From assembly GCA_012965455.1 (NCBI GenBank), contig DTSG01000041.1, forward strand, positions 1-5,655: a stretch of 5,655 nt of DNA, read 5' to 3'. The translations under genes were made by a program, and so were the position numbers. The stretch comes from Planctomycetaceae bacterium. Lineage in GTDB: Bacteria; Planctomycetota; Planctomycetia; Pirellulales; Pirellulaceae. Of this stretch, positions 1 to 4,593 are shown piece after piece. How positions within the stretch are numbered: position 1 is the first letter of the stretch; the number at the start of each line of letters is the position of its first letter. The notes beneath the pieces are model-generated. The model was given only the letters and a program-made list of their open reading frames with translations. It did no database searches and had not been told where the DNA came from.

Positions 1-149
1 ATACGCAATAAAGGTCTTTTTGGTAAGTGGCTTTTCGCCAAGTTTCCAAAAAATAAATACGAAGTCTTAATTACAGCAAATCGCTTTTAAGTAGTACTTT
101 GGTCTTTGTTGCCTTAAACGTATCGACTATTGGACAGCTGAAACATTAG

Positions 150-231
150 TGGTGGGTGAAGGATTCGAACCTTCGAAGGCAATGCCATCAGATTTACAGT
201 CTGACTCCTTTGACCGCTCGGAAAACCCACC
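150..231 (-). tRNA. tRNA-Tyr (anticodon GUA)
   Basis: Read on the minus strand, the sequence folds into a class II cloverleaf. The acceptor stem GGTGGGT pairs with ACCCACC, and the D arm is TCCGAGCGGTCAAAGGA. The anticodon stem TCAGA/TCTGA closes the loop CTGTAAA, with anticodon GTA complementary to 195-197. A long variable arm (GGC-ATT-GCC) follows, then the T arm GAAGG-TTCGAAT-CCTTC and discriminator A. The long variable arm and the GTA anticodon fit bacterial tRNA-Tyr, and the body closely resembles the E. coli gene as I remember it. CCA is not encoded, because the next bases on the minus strand are CTA, so it must be added enzymatically. It lies 41 bases downstream of tRNA-Thr on the same strand and is probably cotranscribed with it. 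Confidence 0.97.
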
Positions 232-272
232 TATGTTGTATTAATATTGTGTAGTTATCAATAAAAAACAAG

Positions 273-345
273 AGCCAGCGAAGGGACTCGAACCCTTGAC
301 CTGCTGATTACAAATCAGCTGCTCTGCCAATTGAGCTACGCTGGC
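273..345 (-). tRNA. tRNA-Thr (anticodon UGU)
   Basis: On the minus strand this is a standard 73-base class I cloverleaf. The acceptor GCCAGCG pairs with CGCTGGC, followed by TA at positions 8-9 and a D arm opening with GCTC. The anticodon stem is GCTGA/TCAGC around the loop TTTGTAA, giving anticodon TGT, complementary to 310-312. The T arm is AAGGG-TTCGAGT-CCCTT and the discriminator is T. CCA is not encoded. It decodes ACN threonine codons, primarily ACA. It is upstream of tRNA-Tyr in the direction of transcription. The Thr(UGU)-Tyr(GUA) order matches the start of the Thr-Tyr-Gly-Thr-tuf cluster known from many bacteria. Confidence 0.97.
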
Positions 346-395
346 TAAACCAGTGTTTCACCACTGAATTCACGAACAAATACGTGAGTCGTGTA

Positions 396-423
396 AATAT
401 ACCTAATAACAGGTAATCCGCAA
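396..423 (-). promoter_or_regulatory. candidate promoter for the tRNA-Thr/tRNA-Tyr unit
   Basis: On the minus strand, TTGCGG (complement of 418-423) and TATATT (complement of 396-401) are separated by 16 bases. They match the housekeeping -35 and -10 consensus at 4/6 and 5/6 positions. Transcription would start near 388, leaving a leader of about 43 bases before tRNA-Thr. The location and orientation fit a tRNA promoter, but the call rests on two hexamers in AT-rich DNA. Confidence 0.4.
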
Positions 424-520
424 TACACGATTGATGGTATTTCAGTGCCAAGCCGATAAATAAGATCCTAGAATGAACACTGCGAGCGGGTTCGTATGGC
501 GTTCCCCTCTCCCCAAATAT

Positions 521-536
521 CCGGGCTGTAGGCCCG
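521..536. repeat. small GC-rich inverted repeat
   Basis: CGGGC at 522-526 pairs with GCCCG at 532-536 around the five bases TGTAG. On the plus strand it is followed by CG and four T residues, which would make only a weak terminator, and no plus-strand gene ends here. On the minus strand it is the last of three hairpins between the sigma gene and the tRNAs. The function is unknown. Confidence 0.4.
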
Positions 537-552
537 CGTTTTCCAATAGCCA

Positions 553-578
553 ATCAAACTCTACGAATTAGGTTTGAT
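553..578. repeat. 7-bp inverted repeat, 12-base loop
   Basis: ATCAAAC at 553-559 is the exact reverse complement of GTTTGAT at 572-578, with 12 bases between them. No T-run follows on either strand, so it is not a standard intrinsic terminator. It is the middle of three closely spaced hairpins. Confidence 0.4.
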
Positions 579-586
579 ATACAGGG

Positions 587-611
587 TGCACGACGGGTTT
601 GGATTCGTGCA
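587..611. repeat. 7-bp inverted repeat, 11-base loop
   Basis: TGCACGA at 587-593 is the exact reverse complement of TCGTGCA at 605-611, with 11 bases between them. It lies 8 bases from the neighbouring 553-578 repeat and has nearly the same stem and loop size. It has no T-run. It may be part of a structured transcript tail or small RNA, but that is inference. Confidence 0.4.
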
Positions 612-745
612 TAGATAACCCGCATGTGTTCTAGCGATGTTTTGCCATTGAACGTTCTATATCCAACAGAGACAAACAAATTGTAGTAGTGTCTTTATAT
701 TGCACCCCGGCCAGAAATACCGCAGTGATTTTTAGCAGTTTCACA

Positions 746-2425
746 TCAATCGTCTTCGATCAATTCTAGATGTCGTTCATCAGCATTGAGGCGCAGTTTC
801 TTGAGTGCTTTGGCTTGAATCTGACGGACTCTTTCTTTTGTCACGCCCATCTCGACTCCAACCTGTTGCAGCGTTTGAGGTTCGCATTGTGGATCGAGGC
901 CGAACCGACGGATAATGATTTGCTGTTCTCGGTCGTCAAGATTGCTCAGCATCTCGGTTACTTCGGATTTACGCAGCAAGTCATCGCACTCTAATTTTCG
1001 TCGATTTGTTTTCCCATCGGATTGAAAGGCAAACATTTCGTCCAAACTGGTGCGGAAGCGATCGCGATGCTTGAACTCGTTAGGAATCGTTCGCGCAAAG
1101 TTTTTCATGATTGCCCAGGAGGCGTATGTTGAAAACTTATTACCGAGGGCATAGTTGAATTTTTCGGCAGCGCGAATCAGCGACATGTTACCATCACTTA
1201 CGAGCGTGAAGAAATCATCGGTTGCCTTCATATGCCGTTTGGCGATAGAAACAACGAGTCTTAAATTACATTGCACGATCATTTGTTTGAGTTGTACAGC
1301 TTGATCGTACCACGATTCAATTTCATCCATCTCTGTGCAAGTCGGCTTATCCACATTGAGTTGTTGCCTCAACTTGTCAGCACGGAATTTGGTGTAATTA
1401 TATTTTCGAAATAAGTGTTGCTCCTGCTCGCGAGTCAACAGCGTTACTTCATATAGGCTCGTCAAGTAAGAAGGCAGCCCTTTAGGCGCTCGTGTGCGAC
1501 GGGTCGTGGTTTCTGGATCAGGAATCGGTGCCATGATTCGTTTTTCGGCATTGCGATAGCTGAATTCCGCATTAGGCATGAAGTCCAAGGGTAATTCAAG
1601 TATTTGAGTTGCTCGCATTTCGTTGATAATGCGGTGTACGGTAGATGACGTGCGATTGAATTGTCTCGCTAGCATGGAAACACTTGTGCCCTGTCGGTAC
1701 CGCTGGAAAATACTGCGTTTGGAATCTTCAGACAGTTTTCCGCGTGCTCGAGGGAAGATTGCTGCGGCAGGGTTCTTCTTGTCATGCCGCTTCAAAGTGT
1801 ATCGAATTGTTTCGATGCTGCGGCTGAAATGATCAGCGAGCCGTTTGGCTACTTCCGATGGACAAGCTCCGGCAGCGGCAAGCTTGCGAGCTTGGTCGAG
1901 GATGTCCATTTTTTCGGATTTGGATAATTGGCTGAACCGTTCACCGCGTTCAACGCGATGTCGATTTTGAGCAACGAAGCGATCGACGGTGGATGCTAGG
2001 AATGCGACCCGCTTACGACCAGCAATGATAATCTTGCGGCTGACTAATCCATTGTTGCGCCATCGCGAAATTGTTTTACTAGAAACCTGTAAATGCGTTC
2101 CTAATGTTTTGACGGTGTAGACCGGTTCGATGACTTCGTCAGAACTGACGTTAGCGGCGTCGGTGAAATCTTCGACGAGCAAACGCAAATCGTGTTGTAG
2201 AATCGGTCCGTTTAATTGTTCGTTTGATTTTGTGGAATCAAACTTGTCTGCACAGTCGGAAAGCCGTTGCGAGATTCGGCCGAAGGATATCTCTTCATTG
2301 GCGGGCAGTTCACTTATCAGCTTTTCGGCTCGATCAGCAATTGTGATCAGTTGTTCCCGCGTGGCAGTGGCAAGTTGTTGGTCGCACAAATTGCGCAACA
2401 GTTGGCTCTTGTAAGATGAGTTCAT
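746..2425 (-). CDS. sigma-70 family RNA polymerase sigma factor with N-terminal helix-turn-helix domains
   Basis: This 559-residue protein should direct RNA polymerase to a set of promoters. Residues 1-100 are helical and unrecognised. Residues 103-150 look like a MerR/excisionase-type HTH (VKTLGTHLQVSSKTISRWRN, then a basic strand with GRKR). Two more HTH-like units follow at about 168-215 (ACPSEVAKRLA…SIETIRYTLKR) and 231-276 (TSVSMLARQFNRTSSTVHRI), the last resembling resolvase/Hin-type HTHs. Sigma region 1.2 is at about 317-349. Region 2 is at 386-447 (NLRLVVSIAKRH, then KFSTYASWAIMK). Region 4 is at 495-546, with the 4.2 HTH reading GVTKERVRQIQAKALKKLR. Only about 45 residues separate regions 2 and 4, so region 3 is missing or vestigial. 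An AAGGGA ribosome-binding site lies 7 bases before the ATG and supports this start. The sigma identity is firm. Housekeeping versus alternative role is open, but the architecture favours an alternative, planctomycete-type factor. Confidence 0.93.
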   Translation of the reverse strand: MNSSYKSQLLRNLCDQQLATATREQLITIADRAEKLISELPANEEISFGRISQRLSDCADKFDSTKSNEQLNGPILQHDLRLLVEDFTDAANVSSDEVIEPVYTVKTLGTHLQVSSKTISRWRNNGLVSRKIIIAGRKRVAFLASTVDRFVAQNRHRVERGERFSQLSKSEKMDILDQARKLAAAGACPSEVAKRLADHFSRSIETIRYTLKRHDKKNPAAAIFPRARGKLSEDSKRSIFQRYRQGTSVSMLARQFNRTSSTVHRIINEMRATQILELPLDFMPNAEFSYRNAEKRIMAPIPDPETTTRRTRAPKGLPSYLTSLYEVTLLTREQEQHLFRKYNYTKFRADKLRQQLNVDKPTCTEMDEIESWYDQAVQLKQMIVQCNLRLVVSIAKRHMKATDDFFTLVSDGNMSLIRAAEKFNYALGNKFSTYASWAIMKNFARTIPNEFKHRDRFRTSLDEMFAFQSDGKTNRRKLECDDLLRKSEVTEMLSNLDDREQQIIIRRFGLDPQCEPQTLQQVGVEMGVTKERVRQIQAKALKKLRLNADERHLELIEDD

Positions 2426-2472
2426 AGGATGGTCCCTTCTCTAATGTTCTCCCAACTGGTGTTCCGTGTGTT

Positions 2473-2502
2473 ATTAAACAAAGCATTGTTTTCAACAGTC
2501 AG
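2473..2502 (-). promoter_or_regulatory. candidate promoter of the sigma factor gene
   Basis: On the minus strand, CTGACT (complement of 2497-2502) and TTTAAT (complement of 2473-2478) are 18 bases apart. They match the consensus at 4/6 and 5/6. The transcript would start near 2466, giving a leader of about 40 bases that includes the AAGGGA ribosome-binding site. It is the best candidate near the start codon, but it is not strong. Confidence 0.3.
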
Positions 2503-2548
2503 CTGCAACATAACCCTTCCCAAGGTTTGTTGCCCAGACCGATCCAAT

Positions 2549-2563
2549 TTAGACAATGTCTAA
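2549..2563. promoter_or_regulatory. 15-base perfect palindrome, possible operator
   Basis: TTAGACA at 2549-2555 and TGTCTAA at 2557-2563 are exact reverse complements around one A. This is the form of a binding site for a dimeric regulator. It lies about 47 bases upstream of the candidate -35 element of the sigma gene. A 10-base piece of it (TAGACAATGT, 2550-2559) recurs in inverted orientation at 2807-2816. I do not recognise it as a site of a known regulator. Confidence 0.4.
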
Positions 2564-2964
2564 TTCACCCAGTTCGGGGTTCCTTTAAAGTCACATCCGC
2601 TCTCGCCCCTGAGACAAACGGTGCTAGCAATATTTGTGATCTCAATATGAGACAACTTGCCAGTCGTTCTAACGAAGTGACTAACATCTATTATACAGGT
2701 GATGTCAAGCCTTTTATGTAATACGCACCCCAATCGCCCGTTGTTTGCTCTTTTTAGGCCAATATTAGATTCAATTTGCTGTAGTTTTTCTAATAGTTTG
2801 ATGTTCACATTGTCTATAGTTTTACGTATTTCCTATGTTTTGTAGCCGAAATGGAGTTTTTTTTCATAAAACAACACACAGCGACTGGAAAAAGGGGTTT
2901 CTTTACCGCCAACAAAGGCCAAAAGCGGACTTTGGTTTAAACAAATCTGGCTGGTATTGTCGAA

Positions 2965-2992
2965 TTAACGACTAGGTGTCTTTGTATATAAA
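2965..2992 (+). promoter_or_regulatory. candidate promoter of the 3082-4467 gene
   Basis: TTAACG (2965-2970) and TATAAA (2987-2992) are separated by 16 bases, with 4/6 and 5/6 consensus matches. Transcription would begin near 2999, giving a leader of about 80 bases that contains the 14-base palindrome at 3018-3031. A second AT-rich segment (CTATATAG, 3006-3013) lies just downstream and could be an alternative -10, but it lacks a well-spaced -35. Confidence 0.35.
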
Positions 2993-3017
2993 GTATGCGG
3001 TTCATCTATATAGTGAA

Positions 3018-3031
3018 TGATAGGCCTATCA
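3018..3031. promoter_or_regulatory. 14-bp perfect palindrome, possible operator
   Basis: TGATAGGCCTATCA is its own reverse complement with no spacer. It lies about 20 bases downstream of the predicted transcription start and 50 bases before the ATG at 3082, a typical place for repressor binding. Chance gives roughly 0.04 perfect 14-bp palindromes in a region of this size. No known regulator site is recognised. Confidence 0.4.
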
Positions 3032-3081
3032 GAGGCATACGATTTTAAGGCGCAGGGCTTTGATACAGAGGTTACGAAGAG

Positions 3082-4467
3082 ATGTTCGTTCGGTTTGAAC
3101 ACAAACGATTCAATCACAAACTGACTATGTTGATCATGGTCATTGCGGTTTCCCTTGCGCATTGCCAAAGCATTGCCGCACAAGATATTTCGTTTGCTGC
3201 CGCAGTCCAACCTCAACTCGATAACGTCGAAGTGAACGTTCAAGTTACTGGTGTGATCAAAGTCAGATCATCGCGAGTTGGCATCATACAGCAACCTGTA
3301 GTTGTCAGTGGTCAATTGCGATACGAGCAGTGGTTGAGTCACTCTCAGAGTACTGAGTTGATTCGCAGCATTCGCTATTATCACCACGTCGCAACACAAA
3401 TGAAGATCGCTCAAAATACAATTTCAGGCAGCCTACGAAAGGATCGTCGATTAGTCATTGACCAGCTGCAACTAGATGACCATCTGCTGTACTGCCCACA
3501 GGGGCCGTTGACGCGTGATGAGCTGGACATGCTTAACGTCCAATTAAGCCCCACAACTCTACGACGACTACTGCCAACAGACCCGCTAGCTGTCGGTGCG
3601 ACTTGGAAAATCACGTTTGCGACATTAGCACCAATTCTAGTTATTGATGCCATCTCGAAACACGAGGTCAGCGGTACATTACTTTCCGTTAAAGATGACC
3701 GCGCTCAACTACGGTTTCAAGGCAAAGTCGAAGGCGCTATTGACGGAGTTGGCACAGTTATCGATTTGCAGATCACTGCGGAATACGATTTGCAGCGGCA
3801 ACGATTCCTACAGGCCAAATTATCGATGTCGGAAAAACGTGAAATTGGAGACGTTCAACCTGGCTTAGACGTTACGGCCACAATAGACCTACAACTTGAA
3901 CCGGTCACTGAGCTTTCAGTGGTAACCCCTGCCGTTGTTGAAAATTGGAATCGTTCATTGCCAGTTGGAGCGGGGCGAATATTAGTGAGGCCGACCGGAA
4001 CGCCGATTGATTTATTGGTTGATCGAACTTGGCACGTTATGGTAGACCAACGCGAGTTGTTCATGATGCGTTGTGTCGCACAAGGTGAATTGATTGCACA
4101 ATGTAGCGTCGTACATTTGCCTCCCCCCACCAGTGGGGAAACAATGACACTAACTCGCTTTCAACAACAAATTCAGTCGTCTCTTGGTGAGCGATTTAAT
4201 CAGTTCGCGGCGGCAACACAATCAACACATGAATCAGGTGGACGACTATACCGTATTGTTGTCGTCGGTTTAGCCAACGAGATTCCCTTTCAATGGATCT
4301 ATTATCACATCACCGACCGACGAGGAAGTCAGTCGGCTATTGTGTTTACTATCGCCAATGAGCGGGTCGAGCAGTTTGCTGGCCAGGATCGACAGTTGGT
4401 CAAAACCATTCAGTTCACCGAAAACAAGACAATTCAAACAGCAATTACTGAAGTAAGTAAACGTTGA
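3082..4467 (+). CDS. exported protein of unknown function, planctomycete-type
   Basis: This is a 461-residue protein. The N-terminus is a likely Sec signal peptide: a basic stretch (residues 4-13), a hydrophobic core (about 14-27, LTMLIMVIAVSLA), and probable cleavage after IAA at 33. C28 is preceded by LAH, which does not fit a lipobox. The mature part divides in two. Residues about 35-275 are rich in alternating hydrophobic residues, with a segment LLPTDPLAVGATWKIT (163-178), and suggest a β-rich domain like the secreted DUFs common in planctomycetes. Residues about 299-445 end in QWIYYHITDRRGSQ, VFTIANERVEQFAG and LVKTIQF, reminiscent of PsbP/DcrB-like domains. No catalytic motif is visible. 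The start has only a weak GAGG 10 bases upstream; internal methionines 16 and 19 have no ribosome-binding site either. The gene is real; the function is unknown. Confidence 0.85.
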   Translation: MFVRFEHKRFNHKLTMLIMVIAVSLAHCQSIAAQDISFAAAVQPQLDNVEVNVQVTGVIKVRSSRVGIIQQPVVVSGQLRYEQWLSHSQSTELIRSIRYYHHVATQMKIAQNTISGSLRKDRRLVIDQLQLDDHLLYCPQGPLTRDELDMLNVQLSPTTLRRLLPTDPLAVGATWKITFATLAPILVIDAISKHEVSGTLLSVKDDRAQLRFQGKVEGAIDGVGTVIDLQITAEYDLQRQRFLQAKLSMSEKREIGDVQPGLDVTATIDLQLEPVTELSVVTPAVVENWNRSLPVGAGRILVRPTGTPIDLLVDRTWHVMVDQRELFMMRCVAQGELIAQCSVVHLPPPTSGETMTLTRFQQQIQSSLGERFNQFAAATQSTHESGGRLYRIVVVGLANEIPFQWIYYHITDRRGSQSAIVFTIANERVEQFAGQDRQLVKTIQFTENKTIQTAITEVSKR

Positions 4468-4484
4468 GACAAACCGAAAAAAGC

Positions 4485-4512
4485 TTGAACTAGAAAAACC
4501 ACACTTTATACT
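4485..4512 (+). promoter_or_regulatory. candidate promoter of the 4594 gene
   Basis: TTGAAC (4485-4490) and TATACT (4507-4512) lie 16 bases apart in the gap between the two secreted-protein genes, with 4/6 and 5/6 consensus matches. Transcription would begin near 4519, a few bases before the hairpin at 4530-4558, placing that hairpin at the 5' end of the leader. No terminator is visible after the stop of the upstream gene, so cotranscription is also possible. Confidence 0.42.
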
Positions 4513-4529
4513 CGAATTAATCAGGCAGA

Positions 4530-4558
4530 TTTACTATTACAGTTCTTGTAGCAGTAAA
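4530..4558 (+). other. hairpin in the leader of the 4594 gene
   Basis: TTTACTATTACA (4530-4541) can pair with TGTAGCAGTAAA (4547-4558) around the loop GTTCT. The 12-position stem has one A-C mismatch and one U-G wobble. No T-run follows, so it is not a standard terminator. It ends 22 bases before the AAGGGG ribosome-binding site. It could protect the 5' end, mark a processing site between two cotranscribed genes, or bind a regulator; the sequence does not decide. Confidence 0.45.
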
Positions 4559-4580
4559 CATGTTGATCATGATGAAAAAG

Positions 4581-4586
4581 AAGGGG
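4581..4586 (+). promoter_or_regulatory. ribosome-binding site that fixes the start at 4594
   Basis: AAGGGG lies 7 bases before the ATG at 4594. In-frame ATGs also occur at 4600, 4618, 4627 and 4690, but none has a comparable purine-rich site at a suitable distance. The sigma gene has an almost identical arrangement (AAGGGA, 7 bases), which supports this choice. Confidence 0.6.
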
Positions 4587-4593
4587 TCGCAAG

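Larger units (their letters stand above)
347..745. other. gene-poor stretch between tRNA-Thr and the sigma gene
   Basis: About 400 bases carry no credible coding sequence. An open frame can be read on the minus strand through this stretch into the tRNA-Thr gene, but its end is simply the translated tRNA (…RSSIGRAADL), so it is not a gene. The stretch contains the candidate tRNA promoter (396-423) and three short inverted repeats (521-536, 553-578, 587-611), listed separately. I found no clear GC-rich hairpin with a T-run after the sigma gene's stop, so the end of the sigma transcript is not located. Read-through into the tRNAs cannot be excluded. Confidence 0.6.
2426..3081. other. 656-base divergent intergenic region
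   Basis: The region separates the leftward sigma gene from the rightward secreted-protein gene. Short open frames exist on both strands (minus 2560-2808 from GTG; plus 2527-2721 from TTG). Neither has a proper ribosome-binding site or a recognisable product, so I do not call them. The region is AT-rich, with a run of eight T at 2857-2864. It contains promoter-like sequences for both flanks, perfect palindromes at 2549-2563 and 3018-3031, and weaker inverted repeats. The weaker repeats are TCTCA-ATA-TGAGA at 2640-2652, TCGTT-CT-AACGA at 2664-2675, and an 8-bp arm with one mismatch at 2913-2934. The length and density of symmetric elements suggest regulation rather than coding. Confidence 0.6.

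Noticed and set aside
19..52. Imperfect hairpin near the left edge as a terminator of the tRNA unit
   Set aside because: Only the outer TTGG/CCAA and inner TGGC/GCCA pair well, with mismatches between, and no clean T-run follows on either strand.
308..553. 81-codon open frame on the minus strand
   Set aside because: Its C-terminus (…RSSIGRAADL) is the translation of the tRNA-Thr gene, a familiar artefact, and the rest has no recognisable features.
2690..2708. Perfect TATAAT and perfect TTGACA hexamers on the minus strand
   Set aside because: They are only 7 bases apart, far from the 16-18 needed for a promoter, and neither has a good partner at correct spacing.
2527..2721. 64-codon open frame on the plus strand in the divergent region
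   Set aside because: It has a TTG start with the nearest AAGG almost touching it, overlaps the palindrome, and shows no protein-like pattern.
2560..2808. 82-codon open frame on the minus strand in the divergent region
   Set aside because: It begins with GTG, has no ribosome-binding site at a usable distance, and has no signature of a known protein.
2857..2864. Run of eight T as an intrinsic terminator
   Set aside because: No GC-rich stem precedes it on the plus strand and no gene ends nearby.
670..4474. Nine-base word GAGACAAAC at about 670, 2611 and 4466
   Set aside because: Three copies of a nine-mer in 5.6 kb is compatible with chance, and they share no consistent position relative to genes.
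3127..4571. 12-base direct repeat ATGTTGATCATG at 3127-3138 and 4560-4571
   Set aside because: About one such match is expected by chance in a window of this length, and the first copy is inside coding sequence.
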